DNA of 64,000 nucleotides from an uncultured Burkholderiales bacterium (GTDB lineage Bacteria > Pseudomonadota > Gammaproteobacteria > Burkholderiales > Burkholderiaceae), in assembly GCA_946480465.1 (NCBI GenBank), contig CAMLJY010000035.1:1-64000 (forward strand). Reading direction: 5' to 3'. Each line of letters begins with the position of its first letter. Position 1 is the stretch's first letter. Made by a program: the position numbers and the translations under genes. The notes under the pieces were generated by a model, which worked only from the letters and a program-made list of their open reading frames with translations, did not search any database and had not been told where the DNA came from. Below, in pieces: positions 10,415 through 20,174 of the stretch.

Positions 10415-12147
10415 CCCCAACCCTCAAAGTACGCGACATCCCGCCGCGCACCGCCTTCGCGCTGGAACAGGCCGGCGTGCACCCGCTGCTGGCCCGCCTG
10501 TTCGCCGCGCGCGGCGTGCGCACCCCCGACGACCTGGACGACGGCCTGGCCCGGCTGCTGCCGCCGGACACGCTGATGGGCAGCGTCGCCGCCGCCCGGC
10601 TGCTGGCCGATGCCATCGACGCCGGCCAGCGCGTCTGCATCGTGGCCGACTACGACTGCGACGGCGCCACCGCCTGCGCCACCGCCATCCGCGGCCTGGC
10701 GATGCTGGGCCTGCCGCGCGAGCGGCTGGGCTACGTCGTGCCCGACCGCCAGGTGCACGGCTACGGCCTGACGCCGGCCATCGTCGACCTGGCGCAGGCA
10801 CGCCGCCCCGACGTGCTGGTGACGGTGGACAACGGCATCGCCAGCGAGGCCGGCGTGGCCCACGCCCGCGCGCTGGGCCTGCAGGTGCTAGTGACCGACC
10901 ACCACCTGCCCGCCGTCGTCGACGGCCTGGTGCGGCTGCCGGCGGCCGACGTCATCGTCAACCCCAACCAGCCCGACTGCGGCTTCGCCAGCAAGTGCAT
11001 CGCCGGCGTCGGCGTGATGTTCTACGTGCTGCTGGCCACGCGGGCCGAACTGCGGCGGCGCGGCCGCTTCGACGCCGCGACCCAGCCGCGCCTGGACACG
11101 CTGCTGGACCTGGTGGCGCTGGGCACGGTGGCCGACGTGGTGAAGCTGGACGACAACAACCGTCGCCTCGTCGCGCAAGGCCTGAAGCGCGTGCGCGCCG
11201 GGCGCATGCAGCCGGGCGTCGCCGCGCTCTTCAGCGTCGCGGCGCGCGTGCTCGCGCGCGCCTCGGCCTTCGATTTCGGCTTCGCGCTCGGTCCCCGCAT
11301 CAATGCCGCCGGGCGCCTGTCGGACATGACGCTGGGCATCGAGTGCCTGCTGACCGACGACCCCGCCCGCGCCGCCGAGCTGGCCGCGCAGCTGGACGCC
11401 ATCAACCGCGAGCGCCGCGAGGTGGAAGCCGGCATGCGCGAGCAGGCCACGCTGCGCCTGGATGCGCTGATGCCCGCCGGCGAAGCGCCGCCCGCGCTCG
11501 TGCTCTTCGACGAGGAGTTCCACGAGGGCGTGGTCGGCATCGTCGCCGGCCGCATGAAGGACCGGCTGCACCGCCCCACCTTCGTCTTCGCCCGCGGGCA
11601 GGACGGGCTGCTGAAAGGCTCGGGCCGCTCGATCACCGGCTTCCACCTGCGCGACGCGCTGGACCTGGTGACCAAGCGCCACCCGGGCGTGCTCAAGCGC
11701 TTCGGCGGCCATGCGATGGCGGCCGGCTGCACGCTGGAAGAAGCGGACCTGCCGACGTTCGACGCCGCGCTGCAACAGGTGGCCCGCGAGTGGCTGCTGC
11801 CCGAGGCGATGCAGCGCACGCTGGCGCACGACGGCCCGCTGGCCGTCGAGTACTTCTGCGCCGACACGGTGACCCGGCTGGACGCTCAGGTCTGGGGTCA
11901 GGGTTTCGAGGCGCCGGTGTTCTGCGACGAAGTCGAAATCCTGCAGCAGCGCCTGGTCGGCGAGAAGCACCTGAAGCTGCGCGTGCGCCACGGCGGCCCT
12001 GGCGGGCCGATCCGCGATGCCATCTGGTTCGGCCATGCCGAGCCGCTGCCGACGCGGGTGATGCTGGCCTACCGGCTCAGCCTGGACGAGTTCCAGGGCC
12101 AGCAGCGCATCCAGATGGTCGTCGAGGCCGGGCGTGAAGCCGGCTGA
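10411..12147 (+). CDS. recJ: single-stranded-DNA-specific exonuclease RecJ
   Basis: A 578-residue 5'-3' single-strand exonuclease used in recombination and mismatch repair. The DHH-family motifs are present: ADYDCDGATA at about residue 80, the TDHH block at about residue 163, and GPRINAAGR further on. The DHHA1 segment contains GGHAMAAG. The GTG start at 10411 overlaps the stop of the preceding gene (GTGA), giving direct coupling. The length and motif order are normal. Confidence 0.95.
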   Translation: MTPTLKVRDIPPRTAFALEQAGVHPLLARLFAARGVRTPDDLDDGLARLLPPDTLMGSVAAARLLADAIDAGQRVCIVADYDCDGATACATAIRGLAMLGLPRERLGYVVPDRQVHGYGLTPAIVDLAQARRPDVLVTVDNGIASEAGVAHARALGLQVLVTDHHLPAVVDGLVRLPAADVIVNPNQPDCGFASKCIAGVGVMFYVLLATRAELRRRGRFDAATQPRLDTLLDLVALGTVADVVKLDDNNRRLVAQGLKRVRAGRMQPGVAALFSVAARVLARASAFDFGFALGPRINAAGRLSDMTLGIECLLTDDPARAAELAAQLDAINRERREVEAGMREQATLRLDALMPAGEAPPALVLFDEEFHEGVVGIVAGRMKDRLHRPTFVFARGQDGLLKGSGRSITGFHLRDALDLVTKRHPGVLKRFGGHAMAAGCTLEEADLPTFDAALQQVAREWLLPEAMQRTLAHDGPLAVEYFCADTVTRLDAQVWGQGFEAPVFCDEVEILQQRLVGEKHLKLRVRHGGPGGPIRDAIWFGHAEPLPTRVMLAYRLSLDEFQGQQRIQMVVEAGREAG

Positions 12148-12556
12148 CCCGCCCGCGGCACCGGGCGCGGCGCTGCTGCGGCTCGAGTTCGCCGATTCGG
12201 AAGTGGCCTCGGTCCGGCTCGACGGCGGCACGCTGGCGCTGCGCTTCTCGGCGGCCCGGGTGCGCCCGGTTCACGGCCGTGAGGGCGATGACGTGCGCTA
12301 CGCCGCCGGACTCACGCTGCAGCTGGCCGATGTCCGCACCACAGCGTCCCTGGCCGGGTGCCTCGGCCGCTTGGCCGAAGGCGAACTGCGACTCGGCGGC
12401 CGCGTCCAGGGCTGGTTGGCGCTGCCGGCGCACGCCACGGGGCCGCTGCAGCTCGGCCTGCGTTTCGCCAACGGCAGCCAGCTGGATGCCACCGCTTCGG
12501 GCCTGAGCGCGCCGCTGCCGCCTGGCACCGCCGTTGCCGAGCACTATCGCTGCTAG
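12134..12556 (+). CDS. small hypothetical protein overlapping the recJ end
   Basis: A 140-residue protein beginning with a GTG 14 bases before the recJ stop codon. Its regularly alternating hydrophobic and polar residues suggest a compact beta-rich protein, and there is no signal peptide or membrane segment. I do not recognise a family. The overlap implies co-translation with recJ. Base composition matches the neighbours. Confidence 0.6.
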   Translation: MKPADPPAAPGAALLRLEFADSEVASVRLDGGTLALRFSAARVRPVHGREGDDVRYAAGLTLQLADVRTTASLAGCLGRLAEGELRLGGRVQGWLALPAHATGPLQLGLRFANGSQLDATASGLSAPLPPGTAVAEHYRC

Positions 12557-12742
12557 CACCCGGACGCTGCCAAGCCGGCCTCGTCCCGCGACATAGCGCG
12601 GCACGACCCTGCCGCCAAGGCAGGAATTCACGCTTTCGCCGGACGATGCCAACCGTCACGTCGGTGAGGCGCAGGCAACAAACGTTGCACCCGCCGCCCC
12701 AACGCGTCAAGGGATAGTCCGGGCGCCACCAGACGCCACCCC

Positions 12743-14893
12743 ATGACACCTCCCACCCCCCTTGCCGGAAGGCAGCGCCGGGCTCCGCTGCTCGCGCCCT
12801 TCGCGCTCGCCCTGACAGCCACCGCCGCCGTCGCGCAATTCAATCCGCCGCCGCTCACGGCCGGCAACGGCACCGAGCCGGCCACGATGCTGACGGTGCG
12901 CGCACGCGCCACCCTCTACAACAACGGCGGGCCCATCATGGCCGTGCGCGTCAATGGCACCCAGGTGGCGACGGTCGAGGTGCGCTCGGCCACCTATGCC
13001 GACCACAGCATCCAGCTCGCGAGCCCGCTGGTTCCGGGGGCCAAGGTCGACGTGGTCTTCACCAACGACGCCGGCGGCAGCGGCCAGGACCGCAATCTGT
13101 ACGTCGCCTACCTGAAGGCCGGCAACGTCACGCTGCTGCCCACTGCGCCGGGCATCACCTACGACCGCGGCGGCGGTGCCAAGGCTTTCGACGGCCTCGA
13201 CGTCATCGCCGGCCAGGGCGGCATGTACTGGAGCGGCGCGCTGCGCCTGAGCTGGCCCAGCTCCACCATCGTCGCGCCGTCGGCCCGCAAGATGGACGCG
13301 GTGCGCCTGCTGCAGCAGGCCACCTTCGGCCCCACCGCGGCCTCGATCGACGCGCTGGCCAGCACCACCAACGCAGCCTGGATCGACCAGCAGATCGCCC
13401 TGCCCTGGGCGCCCAGCTTCGTGCCCTACGTCGAGAGCAAGTACGCCCTCGGTGACGCCTACCGGCCGGTCAGCAGCATCGGCACCAGCTACAACAGGAA
13501 CTGGCCGGCCTACCGCTTCTGGGCCACGGCCGCCAACGCCACGGACCAGTTGCGCCACCGCGTCGGCTTCGCGCTGCACGAGATCTTCGTCGTCTCCCTC
13601 GCCGACTCCGGCGTGGAACGGCACAACCGCGCCTACGCCAACTACCTCGACCAGCTGAACAAGCACGCCTTCGGCAACTTCCGGCAGCTGATCGAGGAGG
13701 TCGCGCTCAGCCCGGTGATGGGGATCTATCTCTCGCACATCCGCAACCAGAAGGAGGACCCGGTGACCGGCCGCCTGCCGGACGAGAACTTCGCGCGCGA
13801 GCTGATGCAGCTCTTCACCATCGGCCTGCACGAGCTGAACCCGGACGGCACGGTGAAGCTGGGCAGCGACGGCAAGCCGATCGAGACCTACAGCAACGCC
13901 GACGTGATGGCGCTGGCCAAGGTCTTCACCGGTTATTCGTGGGGTCTCCCGGACAACGAGCTGACGGCGCACAACTTCCGCTGGGGCAGGGTCGACTACA
14001 CCACCGCCAACGACCGCCGCATCGACCTGCAGCGGATGAAGAACTACCCCGGCCAGCACTCCACCGCCGAGAAGCGGCTCTTCGCCGGCAAGCCCTGGGC
14101 GGTCACCATCCCCGCCAACGGCACGGCCGACGGCGACCTGCGCATCGCGCTGGACACGCTGTTCAACCACCCCAACGTCGGCCCCTTCATCGGCCGGCAA
14201 CTGATCCAGCGCCTGGTCACCAGCCACCCCAGCCCCGCCTACGTCGGCCGCGTGGCGGCCGCCTTCAACAACAACGGCCGCGGCGTGCGCGGCGACATGG
14301 CGGCGGTGGTGCGCGCCATCCTGCTCGACCCCGAGGCCCGCTCCGCGCCGCCCGCGGCGGCCAAGCTGCGCGAGCCGGCACTGCGCGTCACGCACTGGAT
14401 GCGCGCCTTCGGCGCCACCTCCGCCACCCGCGAGTACACCCTCAACGACCTCGAGGGACTCAGCCAGCGCGTGTACTTCCCGACCTCGGTCTTCAGCTAC
14501 TTCCGCCCCGGCTACGTGCCGGCCGGCACCGCACTGGCCACGGCCAGCGCCACGGCACCGGAGTTCCAGATCGTCAACGAAGGCTCGACGGCGGCCTGGG
14601 TCAACCTGGCACGCTCGATGGCCGGCAGTGGCATCGGCTGGACCGGCAGCGCGCCGGAACTGGTGTCGCCGATGACGACGCCGATCGCGCTGGTCAGCAC
14701 CGGCGACGTCAACGCCCTCATCGAGCACCTGAACCTGCTGCTGTTCGCCGGCACCATGTCCGCCGAACTGAAGTTCGACATCCTCGACGCCGTGGGCGGC
14801 GTGGGCGGAAGCGATGCCAACAGCAACGCCTACCGCGCCCGCATCGCGCTCTTCATGGCGCTGGCCTCCCCCGAATACCTGGTCCAACGCTGA
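12743..14893 (+). CDS. secreted DUF1800 protein with N-terminal carbohydrate-binding-like domain
   Basis: A 716-residue exported protein. After a signal peptide (cleavage near residue 32), residues about 50-150 resemble calcium-dependent xylan-binding modules (CBM36/60 type), ending in D-R-N-L-Y-V-A-Y. The rest is a DUF1800 domain, seen in the RLLQQATFGPT start block, the LPDENFARELMQLFTIGL block and the VFTGYSW block. The TGA overlaps the ATG of the DUF1501 gene (TGATG), the usual gene pair. The biochemical role of the pair is not established; it is thought to act outside the cytoplasm on an unknown substrate. Confidence 0.85.
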   Translation: MTPPTPLAGRQRRAPLLAPFALALTATAAVAQFNPPPLTAGNGTEPATMLTVRARATLYNNGGPIMAVRVNGTQVATVEVRSATYADHSIQLASPLVPGAKVDVVFTNDAGGSGQDRNLYVAYLKAGNVTLLPTAPGITYDRGGGAKAFDGLDVIAGQGGMYWSGALRLSWPSSTIVAPSARKMDAVRLLQQATFGPTAASIDALASTTNAAWIDQQIALPWAPSFVPYVESKYALGDAYRPVSSIGTSYNRNWPAYRFWATAANATDQLRHRVGFALHEIFVVSLADSGVERHNRAYANYLDQLNKHAFGNFRQLIEEVALSPVMGIYLSHIRNQKEDPVTGRLPDENFARELMQLFTIGLHELNPDGTVKLGSDGKPIETYSNADVMALAKVFTGYSWGLPDNELTAHNFRWGRVDYTTANDRRIDLQRMKNYPGQHSTAEKRLFAGKPWAVTIPANGTADGDLRIALDTLFNHPNVGPFIGRQLIQRLVTSHPSPAYVGRVAAAFNNNGRGVRGDMAAVVRAILLDPEARSAPPAAAKLREPALRVTHWMRAFGATSATREYTLNDLEGLSQRVYFPTSVFSYFRPGYVPAGTALATASATAPEFQIVNEGSTAAWVNLARSMAGSGIGWTGSAPELVSPMTTPIALVSTGDVNALIEHLNLLLFAGTMSAELKFDILDAVGGVGGSDANSNAYRARIALFMALASPEYLVQR

Positions 14894-16311
14894 TGAACGC
14901 CTCACGTCGACTCTTCCTCCAGGCCGCCTCGGCCCTGGGCACGCAAGCTGGCCTGGCGCGGGGCGCCGCGCCGCTGGCGATGAGCCTGGCCGGCCTCTCC
15001 GCGCTGGCCTCGCAATCGGCCCAGGCGGCCGATGTCTCCACGGGTTATCGCGCGCTGGTGTGCCTGTTCATGGCCGGCGGCAGCGACAGCCACAACTGGG
15101 TGGTGCCGATCGAAGCCGCCGAGTACGCGCAGTACGCCGCCGTGCGGCGCGAGCTGGCCTGGAACGCGGCCCAGCTGCAGCCCATCACCAGCAGCACCCA
15201 GGGCAGCGGGCGCCGCTTCGGCATGCCGATGGAGCTGGCACCGCTGCGCGACCTGTACGAAGCCGGGCGAGCGGCCATCATCGCCAATATCGGCACATTG
15301 GAGCGGCCGGTCACCAAGGCCGAGTACCAGGCCGGCACCGGGCTGCCCAGCAAGCTGTTCTCGCACAACGACCAGCAGTCGGTCTGGCAGTCGCTGTCGC
15401 CCGAAGGCGCGCGCTCGGGCTGGGGCGGCCGCATCGGGGACATCCTGGCTTCGGCCAACGCCTACCCGGTCTTCACCACGATCTCCGCCGGCGGCAATGC
15501 CGTGTTTCTCACCGGCTCCACCGTCACGCAGTACCAGGTCGGCACCGACGGCCCGGTGCGCGTGAAGGCCTTGACCGAAGGCTGGACGCTCGGCTCCAGC
15601 AGCGTCGCGACACCGCTGCGCCGCATGCTGACGCGCGGCGGCAACCAGGTGATGCAAAGCGAGTACACGCGGGTGATGCAGCGCTCGCTCGACACCTCGG
15701 CGGCGCTGCAGTCGGCCTTGGCGGGCACCGCGGTGCCCGCGCTGCCCACCGCGCCGATCACCCTGCCCAACGGCAGCACGATCACGCTGAGCAACGAGGG
15801 CCTGGCCAAGCAGCTGCGCATCGTCGCGCAGCTCATCGCCGCGGGGCAGACGCTGGGCATGCGGCGCCAGGTGTTCATGGTCAACATCGGCGGCTTCGAC
15901 ACCCATGCCAACCAGATGCGCGACCAGCCGCTGCTGATGGCCCGCGTCGCGCAATCGGTCGGCTACTTCATGGGTGCGCTGGGCGCCATGGGGCAGCAGA
16001 ACAACGTGACGCTGTTCACCGCCTCCGACTTCGGCCGCACCCTCACCTGCAACGGCGACGGCAGCGACCACGGCTGGGGATCGCACCACTTCGTCGCCGG
16101 CGGCATGGTGCGTGGCCGCGAGATCTACGGCCGCCTGCCCATCACCGCGCTGGGCACCGCCGACGAAGTCGGTTCGGGCCGGCTGCTGCCCAGCACCGGC
16201 GTCACCCAGCTGGCCGCCCGCCTCGGCGGCTGGATGGGTCTGAGCGCCGCCGAGCAGGCCTGGGTGCTGCCGAACCTGGGCGCCTTCCCGGCGGCACCGG
16301 CCATCATCTGA
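14893..16311 (+). CDS. Tat-exported DUF1501 protein
   Basis: A 472-residue protein of the DUF1501 family, related to the sulfatase/alkaline-phosphatase fold. The N-terminus S-R-R-L-F-L-Q followed by a hydrophobic stretch is a twin-arginine signal, so it is probably exported folded. Conserved blocks include FMAGGSDSHNW, NIGGFDTHANQ, TASDFGRT and DHGWGSHH. It is coupled to the DUF1800 gene through a one-base stop/start overlap. The two products are expected to work together in the periplasm or outside the cell. Confidence 0.88.
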   Translation: MNASRRLFLQAASALGTQAGLARGAAPLAMSLAGLSALASQSAQAADVSTGYRALVCLFMAGGSDSHNWVVPIEAAEYAQYAAVRRELAWNAAQLQPITSSTQGSGRRFGMPMELAPLRDLYEAGRAAIIANIGTLERPVTKAEYQAGTGLPSKLFSHNDQQSVWQSLSPEGARSGWGGRIGDILASANAYPVFTTISAGGNAVFLTGSTVTQYQVGTDGPVRVKALTEGWTLGSSSVATPLRRMLTRGGNQVMQSEYTRVMQRSLDTSAALQSALAGTAVPALPTAPITLPNGSTITLSNEGLAKQLRIVAQLIAAGQTLGMRRQVFMVNIGGFDTHANQMRDQPLLMARVAQSVGYFMGALGAMGQQNNVTLFTASDFGRTLTCNGDGSDHGWGSHHFVAGGMVRGREIYGRLPITALGTADEVGSGRLLPSTGVTQLAARLGGWMGLSAAEQAWVLPNLGAFPAAPAII

Positions 16312-16401
16312 GGGCATGACCGCCAGCGAGGCGGTGATGCCCGGCGGGGCGCGTTAAGCTCGGCGGCTTCCACCGCCCACGCCCCCGCGCGCCCCGATCG
16401 C

Positions 16402-17073
16402 ATGTCGCTGCAGCACTGGCTCCTCTACGTCTCCGTCGTGCTGGCGGTGATCGTCACGCCCGGCCCCTCCGCCGCGCTGTGCCTGACCCACGGCGCCACG
16501 CAAGGCGTGTGGCGCGCCACCGCCACGGTGCTCGGCGGCATGGTCGCTTCGCTGACGCTGATGACGCTGTCGGCCCTGGGCCTGGGCGCCGCGATCGCCG
16601 CGTCGACCACGCTGTTCCTGGCGATCAAGTTCGCCGGTGCCGCCTACCTGGTGTGGCTGGGCATCTCGATGTGGCGCGCGCCCGCCCCCGCGGCCGGCGA
16701 TGGCGGCAATGGCGGTGATGGCGGCAATAGCGGCGATGCCGTCTCGGCACCGTCCACCGCCCCGTCGCGCCATGCGGTCGCCCGCCTGTGGCGCCAGGGC
16801 TTCCTGGTGGGCATCGGCAACCCGAAGGACCTGCTGTTCTTCGGCGCACTCTTTCCGCAGTTCCTCGACACCACGCGGCCGATCGCGCCGCAGTTCGCGC
16901 TGCTGGCAGCCACCTGGCTGGTGGTCGATGGCCTGGCGATGACCGGCTACGCCGCGCTCGGCACCCGCATCGGCCCGGCGCTGCGCCGCTCGGGTGCCGG
17001 CCGCCTCTTCAACCGGCTGACGGGCGGCGCCTTCATCGCCGCGGGCGGGGCGCTGGCGGTGGCGAACCGCTGA
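16402..17073 (+). CDS. LysE family amino-acid/metabolite exporter
   Basis: A 223-residue inner-membrane exporter of the LysE/RhtB family with about six hydrophobic segments. The conserved GPSAALCLTHGATQGVW block lies near residue 20, and the GIGNPKDLLFFGALFPQF block after the central loop. The central hydrophilic loop (about residues 98-115) carries a Gly/Asp/Asn/Ser run encoded by imperfect 9-base repeats at about 16696-16741, an unusual insertion for the family. The substrate cannot be predicted. The gene converges on the SGNH hydrolase gene with only 9 bases between stops. Confidence 0.88.
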   Translation: MSLQHWLLYVSVVLAVIVTPGPSAALCLTHGATQGVWRATATVLGGMVASLTLMTLSALGLGAAIAASTTLFLAIKFAGAAYLVWLGISMWRAPAPAAGDGGNGGDGGNSGDAVSAPSTAPSRHAVARLWRQGFLVGIGNPKDLLFFGALFPQFLDTTRPIAPQFALLAATWLVVDGLAMTGYAALGTRIGPALRRSGAGRLFNRLTGGAFIAAGGALAVANR

Positions 17074-17082
17074 GCAGTTGGT

Positions 17083-18111
17083 TCAGCCGACGTCGTCCGC
17101 GGCGTCGCCCCGCGCGGTCGAGGGGTTCCACGGCAGCAGCGCATCGACCAGGTCGTCCGCGCCCGGCTGCCAGCCCAGCGCACGGGCCAGCGGCACGTCC
17201 CAGCGGTGGCGCGCCAGCGTGGTGAAGCCGCCGGCATTCGGGTGGATCTCGTCCAGCCAGTCCGCATCCGACCCCGTGCTGCCCGGCGCCGCGGGCCGGA
17301 GCAACCCGCGCGAGTCGATCACGTGCACGTTGTGCAGCGGCGCGATCACCTCGCGCAATTGCCGGTTCAGCTCATCCACGACTGCATCCGCGGTGGACCG
17401 CATGGCCGCGTCATCCAGCCCCGCCGCCTCCAGCGACGGATACAGCCAGGGCCCGCGGCCGATGCGGCTGCCGGCGAAGATCGCCGCGCCCGCCGGCCTG
17501 GGCTGAAGGTAGTCGTAGCCGTGCACGAAGATGGGCGCCTGGCGCGTCCGCTCACTGTGGGCCGCGTTGCGCAGGTCGACGAAGCGGCCGATGTTGCGCA
17601 CCACCTCCGCAAAGAAGATCCTGAACGTGCTTGGCGTCGCCAACTGCTCCAGGTCCTTCGGCTGGAAGGGTGAAGCCACGCCCTCGTCAGCCAGCGCCTT
17701 GGCGGCGAACAGGTCCGTGAACACGTTCTTCAGGTCGTTGCCGCCGGCCGAGAGCAGGATCGCGTCGAAATCGAACAGCCTGAACATGGCCCGCGTCTGC
17801 CGGGCCTGGTGGCCGCGCACCATGTCGCGCACCTCGTCGCCGATGTGGGCCACGTCGACCACCGCGGTCAGGAAGGGCGTGCGGATGGCGTCGAGCAGGT
17901 TCGTTCCGCTCAGGGGAATGGGCGTGAACTTGTCGAACCACGAGTCGCCCTCGGCATAGACCAGCTTCTCGGGCAGGAACTCGCGCGTCGCCTCGATCAC
18001 GTCACCGACGCTGCCGCCGACGGTGTCGATGCGAATCATGCGCCGCCAGCCTCGGTCCGGGTCCTGCAGCACCTGGGGATGGACGGCTTTGCGTTCAGCG
18101 ACGACGGGCAT
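17083..18111 (-). CDS. SGNH/GDSL-like hydrolase
   Basis: A 342-residue protein with the block order of SGNH esterase/lipase-type hydrolases: GDSW (block I, near residue 54), GGND (block III, near residue 119) and D-E-I-H-P-N (block V, with the catalytic Asp and His). There is no signal peptide, so it is probably cytosolic. The start at 18111 is supported by AGGAGA about 6 bases upstream; a later ATG at 18039 has a weaker site. The substrate is unknown. Confidence 0.75.
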   Translation of the reverse strand: MPVVAERKAVHPQVLQDPDRGWRRMIRIDTVGGSVGDVIEATREFLPEKLVYAEGDSWFDKFTPIPLSGTNLLDAIRTPFLTAVVDVAHIGDEVRDMVRGHQARQTRAMFRLFDFDAILLSAGGNDLKNVFTDLFAAKALADEGVASPFQPKDLEQLATPSTFRIFFAEVVRNIGRFVDLRNAAHSERTRQAPIFVHGYDYLQPRPAGAAIFAGSRIGRGPWLYPSLEAAGLDDAAMRSTADAVVDELNRQLREVIAPLHNVHVIDSRGLLRPAAPGSTGSDADWLDEIHPNAGGFTTLARHRWDVPLARALGWQPGADDLVDALLPWNPSTARGDAADDVG

Positions 18112-18204
18112 GGCGGTCTCCTGGCAGTGGCACGCGGATCAGCCAAGCGTAGGCGCGCGCGGGCCCGCCGCCATCCATGGGATCGAGGATGGGGCAGGCC
18201 ATGG

Positions 18205-19392
18205 TCAGGCCACCACCGGCACCTCCATCGCCGGCGGCGTGTTGCGGCTGCGGCCGCAGCGCACGATGCCATCGATCACCACCATGCCGACACCAGGGAT
18301 GTCGCCGAGCTGAACGCTCTCCAGCAGCGTGCGGCCCGCCGTGTGCTGCGCGCGGTCCAGGAACACGAAGTCCGCATCCCGCCCGGGCTCGATCAGCCCG
18401 CCGTTCAGCTTTCGGATGCGCGCGGTGTTGCCGGTGGCGAAGCAGAACACCAGCTCCGCCGGGATATTGCCCAAACTGCTCAGCAGTGAAATGAGCCGCA
18501 GGATGCCCAGCGGCTGCACGCCCGAGCCCGCCGGCCCGTCGGTGCCCAGGATCACCCGGTGCGGGCACTTCAGCTGCATCGCCGCCTGCGCGGCGGCGAT
18601 GGCCACCTTCTCGTTGCCGTTGTGCACGATCTCGATCGCCCGGCTGCTCTTCTCGCACAGCGTGCAGACGTCGCGCTCCGGCAATGACGTGTGGCCGCCG
18701 TTGATGTGGCCGATGACGTCGGCATCGGCCTCCAGCACCACGTCCTTGTCGATCAGCCCCGAACCGGGGATCGACGGCCCGCCGGTGTGGATGGTGCTCT
18801 GGATGCCATGCTTGCGCGCCCAGGCCACCATCTGCTGCGCCTCGTAGCCGGCCTTCACGCTGCCCAGGCCCACCTCGCCCAGCAGCGTGACGCCGGCGGC
18901 GGCCAGGTCGGCGAAGTCCTGCTCGACCATGCCCTTCTCGATCACCGGCGCGCCGGCGATCACCTTGACGCCGCCGGGCCGGAAATTGTCGAAGGCGCGT
19001 TGCGCGGTGATGGCCAGCGCCTTCAGGCCCACGACGTCCTTGGGCCGGCCGGGCAGGTGAACCTCTCCGGCGGAGACCATGCTGGTCACGCCGCCGTTCA
19101 TCGTCGAATCGATCCAGCCCAGCTGGTTCTGCCGCGGCGTCCAGTCGCCGAAGACCGGGTGCACGTGGCTGTCGATCAGTCCCGGGCAGCAGCAGGTGCC
19201 GCGGGCGTCGATCACCGTCCTGGCCTGCGCCGTGTCCAGGTCCTTCTCGCGGCCGACCGCGATGATGATGCCGTCGTCCACCACGATGGTGTCGGCATCG
19301 AGGATGGGCTGGTCGATGTCGCCGGACAGCATCAGCCCGACGTTGCGGATGACCACCTTGCCGGACTTGCCGGCGGCAGCGGCTTCAGCCAT
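18205..19392 (-). CDS. ena: enamidase-type amidohydrolase
   Basis: A 395-residue amidohydrolase-superfamily enzyme resembling Eubacterium barkeri enamidase, which opens 6-oxo-1,4,5,6-tetrahydronicotinate to 2-formylglutarate and ammonia. Family features seen are the metal-binding H76-V-H78, the SAGEVHLPGRPKD region, GEVGLGS, HTGGPSIPGS, HINGG and the C-terminal RSRNTPPA. The start at 19392 has AGGA seven bases upstream; the ATG two codons earlier lies too close to it. It overlaps the end of the TetR gene and is read after it. Hnr next door supports a nicotinate role, although the exact substrate is untested. Confidence 0.88.
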   Translation of the reverse strand: MAEAAAAGKSGKVVIRNVGLMLSGDIDQPILDADTIVVDDGIIIAVGREKDLDTAQARTVIDARGTCCCPGLIDSHVHPVFGDWTPRQNQLGWIDSTMNGGVTSMVSAGEVHLPGRPKDVVGLKALAITAQRAFDNFRPGGVKVIAGAPVIEKGMVEQDFADLAAAGVTLLGEVGLGSVKAGYEAQQMVAWARKHGIQSTIHTGGPSIPGSGLIDKDVVLEADADVIGHINGGHTSLPERDVCTLCEKSSRAIEIVHNGNEKVAIAAAQAAMQLKCPHRVILGTDGPAGSGVQPLGILRLISLLSSLGNIPAELVFCFATGNTARIRKLNGGLIEPGRDADFVFLDRAQHTAGRTLLESVQLGDIPGVGMVVIDGIVRCGRSRNTPPAMEVPVVA

Positions 19393-20086
19393 GGCCATTT
19401 CCTTTCGACGTTACGGATGCACCCGGCGCCACCGTGCGCTCGACGGTGTCGAGCACGTGCGCCTGCCAGTGCTGCAGCGCGGCCGGGGCCTCCAGGTCTT
19501 CGCCCAGGAAGGCCGACAGCGTGAAGCGGTTGGACAGGTAGAAGTAGCACAGGCCCGCGATGGTCAGGTACAGGTCGCGCGCCTTCAGGTCGGCGCGGAA
19601 CACGCCCTGCTCGGCGCCGTGGCGCAGCACCCGCTCGATCACGCCCACCGCCGGCGGCGAAAAGTCCTTCGCCCGTTCCGACTTGCCGATGTGCCTGCCC
19701 CGGTGCAGGTTCTCGGTGTTCAGCAGCGTGATGAACTCCGGGTGCTTCAGGTAATAGGTCCACATGAAGCGGATGACGTCGCGCAGCGCCTCGCGCGGCT
19801 TCGATTCGTCCAGGTTCAGTTCTGATTCGGCCTCGTTGAAGCGGCGGTAGATCTCTTCCAGCGCCGCGATGTACAGCCCTTCCTTGCTGCCGAAGTAGTA
19901 GTAGATCATCCGGTCGTAGGACTTCGCGGCCTTGCTGATCTGCTCGACCCGCCCGCCATCGAAGCCGTTCTTCGAGAAGACCTTGATGGCGGCCTTCAGG
20001 ATGCTGTCGCGCGTGGCCTGGGCGGCCAGCTCGCGCACGCCGGGCTTGCGTTCCTCCGTTGCGCTTTCGGCTGACTTGGCGGTCAT
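19385..20086 (-). CDS. TetR/AcrR family transcriptional regulator of the N-heterocycle cluster
   Basis: A 233-residue repressor-type regulator. The N-terminal helix-turn-helix runs from about residue 25 to 70 (IAR-like start RDSILKAAIKVFSKNGF, then RMIYYYFGSKEGLY), followed by a ligand-binding domain with a Tyr/Phe-rich segment near residue 190. A strong GGAGGAGA ribosome site precedes the ATG. It lies between the enamidase gene and the divergent hnr gene. A palindrome in the shared 88-base promoter region is its likely operator, so it probably controls both directions in response to a pathway intermediate. Confidence 0.88.
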   Translation of the reverse strand: MTAKSAESATEERKPGVRELAAQATRDSILKAAIKVFSKNGFDGGRVEQISKAAKSYDRMIYYYFGSKEGLYIAALEEIYRRFNEAESELNLDESKPREALRDVIRFMWTYYLKHPEFITLLNTENLHRGRHIGKSERAKDFSPPAVGVIERVLRHGAEQGVFRADLKARDLYLTIAGLCYFYLSNRFTLSAFLGEDLEAPAALQHWQAHVLDTVERTVAPGASVTSKGNGHG

Positions 20087-20121
20087 GGGTCTCCTCCGTA
20101 CAAGCGATGACTTCTCAGTTC

Positions 20122-20139
20122 ATGTAGTGGATGCTACAT
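20122..20139. promoter_or_regulatory. candidate TetR operator
   Basis: A perfect inverted repeat, ATGTAG-N6-CTACAT, sits in the 88-base gap between the divergent tetR and hnr start codons. Its size and position fit a dimeric TetR-family binding site controlling both transcripts. This is inferred from symmetry and location only. Confidence 0.55.
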
Positions 20140-20174
20140 TGAATGAATCGAGCCGGACAAGCGTGGATCGTCGC

